A stretch of 64,000 bases of DNA, from the NCBI RefSeq assembly GCF_901827175.1, contig NZ_LR594662.1:186001-250000 (forward strand), read 5' to 3'. Positions 18,219 through 27,102 of this stretch are shown in pieces. A program made the position numbers and the translations under genes. The DNA comes from Variovorax sp. RA8 (GTDB lineage: Bacteria > Pseudomonadota > Gammaproteobacteria > Burkholderiales > Burkholderiaceae_C). The number at the start of each line of letters is the position of its first letter. The stretch's first letter is position 1. The notes beneath the pieces are model-generated. The model was not told the DNA's origin and made no database searches. It was given only the letters and a program-made list of their open reading frames with translations.

Positions 18219-19049
18219 ATGACTGCATCCGCCAAGCTCAGCGTCATTCCTTCCACTGCGCCGGCCGAGCGCGGCAACAGCGCGATGATCGAGGTCACCG
18301 GTCTCAACAAGATCTATCGCAGCCGGGAGGGCCAGCACATCGAGGCCCTCAAGGACGTGAGCTTCGACATCGCCGACGGCGAGTTCGTCACCGTGGTCGG
18401 CCCCAGCGGGTGCGGCAAGTCCACGCTGCTGAAGATCCTGGCCGGCACGCTGCGGCGCTCCACCGGCTCGGTCAAGGTGCGCCAGCGTCCGATCGACGGG
18501 CCGAGCCGCGACGTCGGCGTGGTCTTCCAGTCGCCCGTGCTGCTGCCATGGCGCACCGTGCTCGAGAACGTGCTGGTGCCGATCGAGATCCAGCGCCTGA
18601 GCATGAAGGAGTACGAACCGAGGGCGCGCGCCTACCTCAAGCTCGTCGGACTCGAGGGCTTCGAGAACAAGTACCCGAACGAACTCTCGGGCGGCATGCA
18701 GCAGCGCGTGGGCATCAGTCGCGGGCTGGTGCACGAGCCGGCCTTCCTGCTGATGGACGAACCCTTCGGCGCCCTCGATGCCATGACGCGCGAGACCATG
18801 AACCTGGAGCTGCTGCGCATCTGGTCGCAGAGCCGCAAGACGGTGATGCTGGTCACCCACAGCATTCCGGAGGCGGTGTTCCTTGCCGATCGCGTCATCG
18901 TGATGTCGCCCCGCCCAGGTCGCATCAGCGAGATCCTGCACGTCGACCTGCCGCGCCCGCGTACGCTGGAGATGATCAATTCGGAGCGTTTCGGCGGCTA
19001 CGTGTCTGCCATCCGCAAGCATTTTCATTCCCTGGGACTCGACGCATGA
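18219..19049 (+). CDS. ABC transporter ATP-binding protein (nitrate/sulfonate/taurine type)
   Basis: The 276-residue ATPase contains Walker A GPSGCGKST, signature LSGGMQQRVGISRG, Walker B FLLMDEPFGALD and switch His in LVTHSIPEA. The sequence is of the SsuB/TauB/NrtD class, which feeds small anionic or organic solutes. The N-terminal 25 residues are an extension before the conserved EVTGLNKIY. The stop overlaps the permease start by four bases (ATGA). Confidence 0.94.
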   Translation: MTASAKLSVIPSTAPAERGNSAMIEVTGLNKIYRSREGQHIEALKDVSFDIADGEFVTVVGPSGCGKSTLLKILAGTLRRSTGSVKVRQRPIDGPSRDVGVVFQSPVLLPWRTVLENVLVPIEIQRLSMKEYEPRARAYLKLVGLEGFENKYPNELSGGMQQRVGISRGLVHEPAFLLMDEPFGALDAMTRETMNLELLRIWSQSRKTVMLVTHSIPEAVFLADRVIVMSPRPGRISEILHVDLPRPRTLEMINSERFGGYVSAIRKHFHSLGLDA

Positions 19050-19900
19050 ACACCGCTTCCGTTGCCATGGCCGCGGCGCTGGACGACGATCCGGCCGCAC
19101 AACGCCCGGCGCTCGCCTGGCTCGGCCCCAGGCCGGAGCTGCCGCTCTCGGCGCTGCTCTTCATCGTGGTGGTCGGCGGCTGGGAGCTGGCGGTGCGCGT
19201 GCTCGGCGTCACGCCGCTGCTGCTGCCGGCGCCGTCGGCGGTTGCGGTGGCGCTGTGGGAAGGCATCCGCAACAACACGTTCACCTACCATCTCGGCGTT
19301 ACCTTCTACGAGACCATGGCGGGCTTCGTTCTCGGTGCCGCCCTGGGCCTGGTGCTGGGCGCCGTGATTGCGCAGTTTCCGCTGGTCGAGCGCACGCTGT
19401 ATCCCTACGTGGTCGCCTTCCAGACCATTCCCAAGGTCGCCATCGCGCCTCTGTTCGTGATCTGGTTCGGCTACGGCATGACCTCGAAGATCGTGATCAC
19501 CGCCACGATCGCCTTCTTTCCGGTACTGGCCAACACGGTGGCCGGGCTGCGCTCGGTGCCCGAAGACCAGCTCGAACTTCTGAAAGCCTTCACGGCCTCG
19601 CGCTGGCAGGTCTTTCGCATGGCGCGCATTCCCCACGCGCTGCCCTACATCTTCGTGGGGCTCGACGTGTCGATCGTCCTGTCGGTGATCGGCGCCATCG
19701 TCGGCGAGTTCGTCGGCGCGCAGGCGGGGCTGGGCTACCTCATCCTGCAGCGCACCTTCTCGATGGACACGGCAGGCATGTTCGCCATCCTCATCCTGTT
19801 GTCGGCGATGGGCTTGGGCCTGCATTGGCTCGTGCACGCCGTCCAGCGCAAGGTGGTGTTCTGGGCGGAGGACGAGCGCCGTCGCATTTCGGGCGCCTGA
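19046..19900 (+). CDS. ABC transporter permease (SsuC/TauC type)
   Basis: This 284-residue inner-membrane protein has about six hydrophobic helices and the BPD_transp_1 coupling loop (LKAFTASRWQVFRMARIPHALPYI). It ends with a cytoplasmic basic tail. It belongs to the sulfonate/nitrate importer class and pairs with the ATPase directly upstream and the binding protein downstream. The ATG at 19046 overlaps the ATPase stop. Confidence 0.93.
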   Translation: MNTASVAMAAALDDDPAAQRPALAWLGPRPELPLSALLFIVVVGGWELAVRVLGVTPLLLPAPSAVAVALWEGIRNNTFTYHLGVTFYETMAGFVLGAALGLVLGAVIAQFPLVERTLYPYVVAFQTIPKVAIAPLFVIWFGYGMTSKIVITATIAFFPVLANTVAGLRSVPEDQLELLKAFTASRWQVFRMARIPHALPYIFVGLDVSIVLSVIGAIVGEFVGAQAGLGYLILQRTFSMDTAGMFAILILLSAMGLGLHWLVHAVQRKVVFWAEDERRRISGA

Positions 19901-19989
19901 TCGGCCGGACTGCCATTCGACCGTTGTCTTCCCTCTTTCCTCTTTCCTCTGTTGTTCCATTCATTCAAGCAAAGAAGGCAGGTTTCCAG

Positions 19990-21102
19990 ATGCTGAGACT
20001 GATGAAGATCAAGTGTGTACTGGCCGCCCTGGGCATTGCCGCCGCGGCCATCTCGCCGGACATGGCGCTGGCGCAGTCCGCCAAGCCGCTGAAGAAGGTG
20101 ACCATCGCTGCCGGCGGCGTGACGGTACTGAACGTGACCTACCCGTGGCTCATGATGCCGATCGCGCTGGACTACTGGAAGAGCGAGGGCTACGACGTCC
20201 AGGTCATCGCCGCGCCCGGCTCCGTCCAGGCCGTGCAGCAGCTCGCCACCGGCAACGTCGACTTCGCGCAGGTGAGCTCCAACGTCGCGATCCAGGCGAA
20301 CGTCACCAGCAACATTCCGGCGCGCGTGGTCATGAACAACAGCGTGATCGACTGGGCCCTCGCCGTGCAGGCCGACGGTGCCATGCAGAAGGTGAGCGAC
20401 TTCAAGGGCAAGAACATCGGCATCGTGAGCCTTGCGAGCGGCGGCCTGCCGCTCCTGCGGTCGCTGTTGAAGGCCAACGGCCTCGACCCCGACAAGGACG
20501 TGAACATCATCGCGACCGGCGCCGGCGCGCCCGCCCTGGAGGCGCTGAAATCCAATCGCGTGCAAGGACTGATGTTCTGGAATGCCGCCATCGCGGGGTT
20601 CGAGAACGCAGGTGCCAAGCTGCGCCTGTTCCGCAGTCCCGAGTGGCAGCGCCTGCCCGACTTCTCGCTGGCCACGACCCAGCGCGCCATCGAGCGCGAT
20701 CCGGCGATGGTCGAAGCCATCGTGCGTGGGGCAGCCAAGGCCAGCCTGTTTGCCGTCTCCAACCCCGAGTGCGTGCGAAAGCTCCACTGGGCGCGCTTCC
20801 CCGAGAGCAAGCCGACCGGGTCCGATGACGCCACGCTCGCACGCTGGGACGACAATCTGCTGCGTGCCCAGGTGCAGTCGATGAAGGCGGCCTTCGAGAT
20901 GAACGGCGGCAAACTCTGGGGCCGGGCGACACCCGAGGGCTTCGGACGCATGCAGGACTTCATGCTCGACGCCAAGCTGATCGATCGCAAGATCGCACCA
21001 GCGACCTTCATTGTCGCAACCGAAGGATTCTTCGAGCGCGTGAACGACTTCGACGCGCAGGAGGTTGCGAAACAGGCGCAGGCCTGCGCAGCGGCGCGAT
21101 AG
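19990..21102 (+). CDS. ABC transporter substrate-binding protein (SsuA/THI5-like)
   Basis: The 370-residue precursor has a signal peptide ending ALAQS and an NMT1/THI5-like periplasmic fold (ALDYWKSEGYDVQV, GSVQAVQQLATGNVDFAQVSS, DFKGKNIGIVS). It completes the importer and probably captures the carboxylate that the CoA ligase and hydratase then process. The ligand cannot be read from sequence. The gap from the permease is 89 bases. It is the last gene of the set and faces the autotransporter gene. Confidence 0.9.
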   Translation: MLRLMKIKCVLAALGIAAAAISPDMALAQSAKPLKKVTIAAGGVTVLNVTYPWLMMPIALDYWKSEGYDVQVIAAPGSVQAVQQLATGNVDFAQVSSNVAIQANVTSNIPARVVMNNSVIDWALAVQADGAMQKVSDFKGKNIGIVSLASGGLPLLRSLLKANGLDPDKDVNIIATGAGAPALEALKSNRVQGLMFWNAAIAGFENAGAKLRLFRSPEWQRLPDFSLATTQRAIERDPAMVEAIVRGAAKASLFAVSNPECVRKLHWARFPESKPTGSDDATLARWDDNLLRAQVQSMKAAFEMNGGKLWGRATPEGFGRMQDFMLDAKLIDRKIAPATFIVATEGFFERVNDFDAQEVAKQAQACAAAR

Positions 21103-21161
21103 GCCAGGCGCAGTTCGAGCCGGGCCATCGGCCGGACACGTCAGCAGCGTTTCAACCCGGC

Positions 21162-24100
21162 TCAGAACACGACGGTCAGGGTCCCGCGCAGCGTCCTGTC
21201 GCTCGTGTCATCGCCGAACTGCCCTTCGAAGGACAGACCCAGCGTCGCCCGCCTGGACAGCTGCAGGTCCAGCCCCGCGCCGACGACGGCGGCATCCTTG
21301 GCGATCGGCACGCCGCTGACGGTGAACGGCAGCCCGCCCGCGAAGAACACGTTGGACCTGGGCGTGATGTCCCCGTAGGCATGGCGCCAGCCGATCGTGC
21401 CGCGCAAGGTCCCGGGCACCTGGCCGATCTGCACGTCGGTCGCCACGCGCGCGCCGAGCGTGCTGAAGGTCGTGTTCGTGCTGCTGCTGCCGCTGGTCAG
21501 CGCCGCCACACCGCCTCGCTCCATGAAGCCGTCGGTGCGCAGCTTGACATGGGCCAGGTTGGCGAAGGGCTCGATGGCGACGTTTCCGGCCTGGAACTGG
21601 TAGCCGAGTTCGCCGAAGGCCTGCGCGGTCGTGCCGTCGTAGTCGGCCTTCAGGGCATTGAAGGAGCCGGGCAGCACGACGGTGCGATGCGACGAGATGT
21701 CGTGCCGTGTGTAGCCCGCGCCCAGGCGCAGCACCAGGCGGTCCCATTGGGCGCCGCCGTAGATGCCGAGGTGGTAGTTGTCGCTTTCGCTGCCGGCGCC
21801 CTGGGTATTTGCGTCGAAATCGCCGCGGCTGTAGCCGGCCAGCGCGCCCGCGCGCCAGTTCGGCGAGACCGATCTGTCGAGCCCCACGACAAGGCCCGCG
21901 CTCGAGCGATCCATGCCCGCGGCATTGCCGTCGCCGCGGGTCCGGCCGCGGGCCCCGAAGGCCTGGGCCCACACGGTGTGGCTGTCGCGATTCGACGTGC
22001 AGCCGCCGGCGGCCGGCCCGCCCTCGGACAGCCGGCCCTGCGAGGCATGGCCGACCGTGCAGAAGGCGTTGCGCAGCCGATCGACGGCGAGCTCGCGCGT
22101 GTAGCGGCTGTCGTAGACCAGCGCGCCCTTGGTCGAGGCCAGCGCGCTGCCCGACAGCAGATCCAACGCGCTGCGCGCCGCCCACTCGGTCGGGGAGTTC
22201 AGCAGCGGCGTTTCCACCACCGAGCCGCTCGCGCCGCCGGCGGTGGCGATCTCGTTGGGCGTCACCGCGACAGCACCGATCGGCTTGGTCTGGATCACCG
22301 TCACGTACACGTTGTTGGCGTCGTAGGTATCCGTCCAGGCCAGGAAGGGCGTCAGGGCCTTGTCGCCGCCCAGCGCATAGGTGCCGCTGACGCCGCCGCT
22401 GGCGCTCAGGACCGTGTAGGTCGTGCCGACCGAGTAGAAGAGGCCCGGCTGCGCCTTGGCGATGGTCATCCCGGACCCGGGCGCCAGCGTGGCCGCGCCG
22501 TTCACGGCGACCAGGTCGGAGGCTGTGGAGGTGGGGTCCAGCTCCGCGGTGTAGACCGATCCCGCTTCCTGTACCAGGGTGCCGTTCACGTGCAGGGTGC
22601 CGATCGAGTTGCCCGGCGTGATGTTGCCGCCGGACCGGACCGTCGTCGCGCCGACCGTGCCGTTGCCCGACAGCGTCGCGCCGCTCGCGACATTGACGGG
22701 GGAGCCGGCCAGCGATGCGTTCACCGCCAGGGCGCCGGCCTCGATGCTGACGGGGCCCGTCATCGCGAAGGTGCCGACGAGGTTCAGCCGCCCCGCCCCC
22801 TGCTTGGTGAAGCTGCCGGCACCGCTGACGCTGTTCGCCATCACGGCGTCGGTGGGCTGATCGACGACCAGGGCCGCATCGTTCACGATCGCGCCCGAGC
22901 CGAAGCTCGCGGCCGAGCCGACCAGCGTGCCCGCCGCGATGCGGGTGCCACCGGCATAGCTGTTCGCAGCGGCGAGCCGCAGCTGTCCGGCGCCCTGCTT
23001 GGTCACGCCGCCCGAGCCGCCGATGCTGTTCGCGAGCACGCCATCGCCCGCCTGGTCGAGCACCAGGGCCGCGTTGTTCACGATGCCGCCCGAGCCGAAG
23101 CTCGTGGACGAGCCGACCACGGCGCCGGCCGCGATGGTGGTGCCGCCGGTGTACGTGTTCTGCCCGGTGAGCGTCAGCGTGCCGGCGCCGGTCTTGATCA
23201 GGCCGCCGCTGCCCGAGACCGTGCCCGAGGTGCTGAAGTCCGCATCGGTCTGCATCACGCCACCGCCGCTGTTCACGGCGATGGCGCGCGTGGTGTCGAT
23301 GGCGCCGGTGTTCTTGAGCGTGCCGCCGTTGAAGGTCAGGACACCGCTCGTGTCGCCGAGGTTGGCATCCGTGCCGATCGACAGCGTCCCGCCGGAGATC
23401 GTCCAGGGCGAGACCGCCGTTGTCGTGCCCGTCAGCGTCCAGGTCGAGGCGCCCGCTTTCTCGAAGATGCCGAAGCCGCGGTACTGGGCGGCGGCGCCGA
23501 TCGCGGAAACGTCGAAGGTGGAGTCCGTCGCGCCACCCAGCCTCAGCGTATCGGCGCCGCTGAACGCGACGGCGTTGCCGTTGAGCACCCGAGCCGGCGT
23601 GGACTTCCAGCGCGTTGACGCCGCCCGTGAACTCGACCGCGTTGGCCTGCGTCGGCGTATAGGCCAGGCCGGAAAGACGGTTCCCGCTCCATCCGCCGGT
23701 GATGGTGCCGGCGTTGATCACCGTGAGACCGGCGCCCTTGACCCCCGCGCCGCCGCGGCCGGGCACGATGCCGTTGGCCAGCACACGCGCGTCGCCACCG
23801 GCACCGCCCGTGATCTGGCCGCCCGCCAGGTTGGTGACGGTGCCGCCGTCCACCATCTGCGCGCCGGCGCCGCCGTCGCCGCCGCCGCCGGTGAGGCCAA
23901 GGCTGGAGCCGTCGCCGCCCGCACCGCCGGTGAGGGTGCCGCTGTTGGTCACCGAGCCCCCGCCGCGCACGAGCACGCCCATCCCGCCGCCGCCGCCGGC
24001 GTGGCTCTGGCTCAGGGGATTGGTGTTGGGATAGGTATTGCCGCCGCCAGTGCCGCCGGTAACCTGGGCGCCGGCCTGGACCTGCACGTTGGCCGTCGAG

Positions 24101-24723
24101 AACACGCCGACGCCGCCGCCGCCCGCGCCTGCCGTGCGGTTGCTCGCGCCGGTGCCGCCCTGCATGCGCGCGCTTGCATCGATCACGATGTCCGCCGTGG
24201 CCGAGACGGCTGCCCCTCCGCCGCCTCCGCCGCCTGCCGTGTTGACGCCGATCACCTGGGCTACGCCGGGCGCGCCCGCGCCCCCCGCGATGGTCCCGCC
24301 GACCGTGGCCGGTGCATCGATCCGGAGGCCGACCGCCCCTGTCGCGCCGGGCGTGCCGTGCACGCCGCCATTCGTGCCGATGCCGGTCGCGCCGCCATGG
24401 CCGCCCGAACCCGTCGACAGGTCGACCGCGCCCCCACCGCCTGCGTTTCCGTTGGACCCGTTGGTGACGTCGGTGCCGTTCCTCCCGGCTGCTTCATCCG
24501 CGGTGCCGTCGGTGCCGCCGGGGGTCGGGGCGTTCGGGAAGACCGGGAAGCCGGCACCACCCTCCGCCCGCACTGCCTGCCCGGCCAGCATCAACGCCAC
24601 TGCCACAGCGGCTGCAACAGCCGAACGCTGCGCCCCGCTGCCTCGGCCGACGCGGCGCGCCGTCTCGTTCTCGTCCTTGTTCTCGCTGACCGCGACCCAC
24701 GCCGTTCTGGAGCTCCGATTCAT
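21162..24723 (-). pseudogene. Glycine-rich autotransporter, split by one frameshift
   Basis: The intended product is about 1,187 residues. It starts with a shortened ESPR-type extended signal peptide (MNRSSRTAWVAVSE, then a hydrophobic run to QAVRAEGG). A very glycine-rich passenger follows, then autotransporter-associated beta-helix repeats, and a C-terminal beta-barrel ending in the expected phenylalanine (TLRGTLTVVF). Residues 1 to about 377 are in one frame; the rest is in another, opening near 23590. At about 23592 the reading breaks between EVHAGS and VLNGNAVAFSG. One added base would restore a family-like HAGSRVLNGN. This is either a real inactivating mutation or a sequence error. The passenger's role, likely adhesion, is inference. 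Confidence 0.82.
22830..23213 (-). repeat. Two tandem 64-residue autotransporter-associated repeats
   Basis: Two consecutive 64-codon units (23213-23022 and 23021-22830) share KxGAGxLxL, YxGGTxIAAG, GSxxSFGSGxIVNxAALVxDQ and ANS. A third, incomplete unit (KQGAGRLNL) follows toward the barrel. They form rungs of the passenger beta-helix. Their DNA similarity makes the region prone to copy-number change. Confidence 0.8.
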
Positions 24724-24807
24724 TTCTATCCTTGTCGAAGATGGTCAAGACCTCGTTTGATGAAAGCCTCACGACCTGAGGCATGCGGAATTTGCGTGAG
24801 TGCCGGA

Positions 24808-26817
24808 TCAGGGCATGTAGCGCTCTGCGGCGTCGATCTCACCGGCGTCGAACCCGCCGACGGTCAGCACGCTCCCGTCATTCAGCAGGACCGCCGAGGC
24901 TGCCGAGCGCCCGGTCGCCATGGTGGCTGCCGTGGTCCAGACATTGACCTCGGGGTTGTAGATCTCCGCAGTGTTCAGGCGAATGCCGCCGGACGCGGTG
25001 CCGCCGGCCAGCAGCACGCGTCCATCGGCCAGGGTGGTCATCGTCGGAAGCGAGCGCGCGCTCGAGCCGTTGAGGCTGCTCGTCGTCCAGCTCGACGTGG
25101 CGGGATGGAAGCGCCACGCGGTGCTGCTGCCGTCCGTCGTCGCCAGCACGCTGCCGTCGGGCAGCTGCACCGACGTGTAGACATTGCCCCCGGGAACAGC
25201 GCCCGCGACCGGCGTGGTGCTGCCGCTGTCGTTCACCGGAAACAATTCAGCGGATGTCACGAACCCCGAGCCGTTGACGCCGCCGATCAGCAGCACGCTG
25301 CTGCCGCCGGGCAGCAGTTGCGCCGCGTGCTGCGCGCGTTGGGATGACATCGGCGTTGCCATCGGCGTCCAGGTGCCGGTGGCCGGGTCATACAGTTCGG
25401 CCGTTTGGGAGAAGCTCAGCGCCGGGGCCCGGCTGTAGCCGCCGATGACCAGGAGCTTTCCGTTGGGCAGCAGCGTCGCCGAGTGCCGGGTCCGGGCCTC
25501 GGCCATGCTGCCCGTCGCCGTCCATGTGTTGGCGACGGGGTCGTAGATCTCTGCGCTCGCCAGGCTCACGTTGCCGGGGGCATCCCCCCCGACGACCAGG
25601 ACCCGGCCGTCCGGCAGCACCGTGGCCGAAGGATCGGAGCGGGCGGACAGCATCGGGGCTGCGGCCGTCCAGTGGCCGGTTGCCGGGTCGTAGATGACGA
25701 CGGAATTGGTGACGCCCGAACCGGTAAAGCCGCCCACGGCCAGCGCCTTGCCGTTCGGCAGCAGCGTCATCGCGAAGTAGTGCCGCGCGGACGGAATGGC
25801 ATCCGTCGGCGTCCAGCTGCCGCGTCCGGTGACGATGATGCGAACCTGCGCCTGCGCCGAACCTGCGCTGTTGCTGGCGGTGATCGTGTACGTCGCCTGT
25901 GACTGGATGATCGTCGGCGTACCGGTGATCGCACCGGTCAGTGCGTTGAGGCTCAGGCCCGCCGGCAGCGCCGGCGATACCGTGAACCCGGTCGGTGTCC
26001 CGCCGGTCACCTGCGGCGTATTGGGAACGATGGGTTCGGTGGTCACGTACAGCGCCTGGGGCGTGCCGTAGGCGACTGCGGTGGGCGCCACCGGAGCCGC
26101 ATTCACCGTCACCCGCAGCGCGACAGCGGTCGATCCCGAAGCGTTGGTGCCGGTCACGAGGTGGGTCGACTCGGCAGCGGGCGCGGCGGGCGTCCCGCTG
26201 ATCACGCCGGTGTGCATGTCGAACAGCAGCCCCGCGGGCAGCGCGGGCGCGATGCTGTAGCTCGTGATCGGCCCGCCGCTGCTGGTGGGTGCGTTGCTGG
26301 CGATGGCTTCGCCTGCCGTGTAGACGGCGGCGGTCTCGCGGTACGTCAATCCCGTCGGCGCGGCCGGCGTGCTGCGCACCTCGATCTGCACGCGCGCGGT
26401 GGCGCTGCCCCCGGCATTCTCGGCCGTCACCTCGTACACGGCCGACGGTACGACCGCCGTGGGCGTGCCGCTGATGACCCCGGTGGCGGCATCGAGCACC
26501 AGGCCGGCCGGCAGCGCCGGTGCTACCGTATAGCGCGCGACGGCCCCGCCGCTGGCACTGGGCCGGTTCGGCACGATGGGAGAGCCGACTTCGTACACCG
26601 CCGAAGTCATGGCATAGCTCAGTCCGGCGGGCGGCGATGTGCCCTCGGGAGGGAAGAAGAATCCAACACCACCCCCGGAGCCGCCGCCACCGCATGCGGA
26701 CAGCATCGCGATGATGCCGAGGAGCAGGGGGAGGAGAAGGGCGCGGAGAAGGCAGCGGAGTGCCCGCAGGCCGGCGAACGGCGCGGGCGTGGCTACGGGG
26801 ACAGCAGAAATCATCAT
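24808..26817 (-). CDS. Lipoprotein with putative-Ig and Kelch repeats
   Basis: The 669-residue precursor has a signal peptide and lipobox LSAC followed by a glycine-rich linker. Three putative-Ig (He_PIG-like) modules of about 88 residues follow, each with PALPAGL and TGxISGTP or TGAITGTP. The C-terminal half is a Kelch-type beta-propeller of about six blades with repeated LLPNGKxLxxGG, AEIYDPxxxxW and SARSxxSA patterns. Such proteins are surface-exposed binding or adhesion modules; no enzymatic residues are evident. It lies upstream of the autotransporter gene in the same direction, 84 bases away, so the two may be co-expressed surface proteins. Confidence 0.85.
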   Translation of the reverse strand: MMISAVPVATPAPFAGLRALRCLLRALLLPLLLGIIAMLSACGGGGSGGGVGFFFPPEGTSPPAGLSYAMTSAVYEVGSPIVPNRPSASGGAVARYTVAPALPAGLVLDAATGVISGTPTAVVPSAVYEVTAENAGGSATARVQIEVRSTPAAPTGLTYRETAAVYTAGEAIASNAPTSSGGPITSYSIAPALPAGLLFDMHTGVISGTPAAPAAESTHLVTGTNASGSTAVALRVTVNAAPVAPTAVAYGTPQALYVTTEPIVPNTPQVTGGTPTGFTVSPALPAGLSLNALTGAITGTPTIIQSQATYTITASNSAGSAQAQVRIIVTGRGSWTPTDAIPSARHYFAMTLLPNGKALAVGGFTGSGVTNSVVIYDPATGHWTAAAPMLSARSDPSATVLPDGRVLVVGGDAPGNVSLASAEIYDPVANTWTATGSMAEARTRHSATLLPNGKLLVIGGYSRAPALSFSQTAELYDPATGTWTPMATPMSSQRAQHAAQLLPGGSSVLLIGGVNGSGFVTSAELFPVNDSGSTTPVAGAVPGGNVYTSVQLPDGSVLATTDGSSTAWRFHPATSSWTTSSLNGSSARSLPTMTTLADGRVLLAGGTASGGIRLNTAEIYNPEVNVWTTAATMATGRSAASAVLLNDGSVLTVGGFDAGEIDAAERYMP

Positions 26818-27102
26818 GTGGTGGCCGTGAATCCGTCAGCGGGTTGCTTTCTGGAAGCGCCTGGAGGCCACCGTTCGAGGACGGCGCTACCGAGGATCGC
26901 TTCGTACGGAGGGCCACCTCCCTCCCGATGCGAGCGCTATGAAGCGCTACATGGGACGGCCGATTTTTTTGGCAGCGACTGTAACACCGCGCCACAAGTG
27001 TTGCTTGATGTTGGGGCGCGGGACTACTGCGCTGCATGGTTGCCACGACTGCAACAGGGCGTCCAGCTCACGCCACCCTCGCGCGCCGGCGACGGTCGGG
27101 GC
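26818..27102. other. Intergenic region with no recognisable gene
   Basis: This gap between the Kelch lipoprotein start and the ligase stop should hold the lipoprotein promoter. It has a T-rich run near 26965-26971 and is less GC-rich than its surroundings. I see no family match in any frame and no convincing -35/-10 pair. Confidence 0.5.

Noticed and set aside
21117..21174. Inverted sequences GAGCCGGG and CCCGGCTC between convergent genes considered as a terminator
   Set aside because: The arms are separated by more than 30 bases and no T run follows on either strand.
22830..23213. Regular repeats considered as a CRISPR array
   Set aside because: The units are 192 bases, translate in frame to beta-helix rungs, and have no short repeat with unique spacers.
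23560..23620. Autotransporter frame break considered as programmed frameshifting or phase variation
   Set aside because: No slippery heptamer or long homopolymer or short tandem repeat is at the site, so a mutation or sequencing error is simpler.
22999..25347. Long plus-strand frames of 745-782 codons across the autotransporter
   Set aside because: Antisense to the repeat-rich autotransporter; the regular patterns come from the repeats on the other strand.
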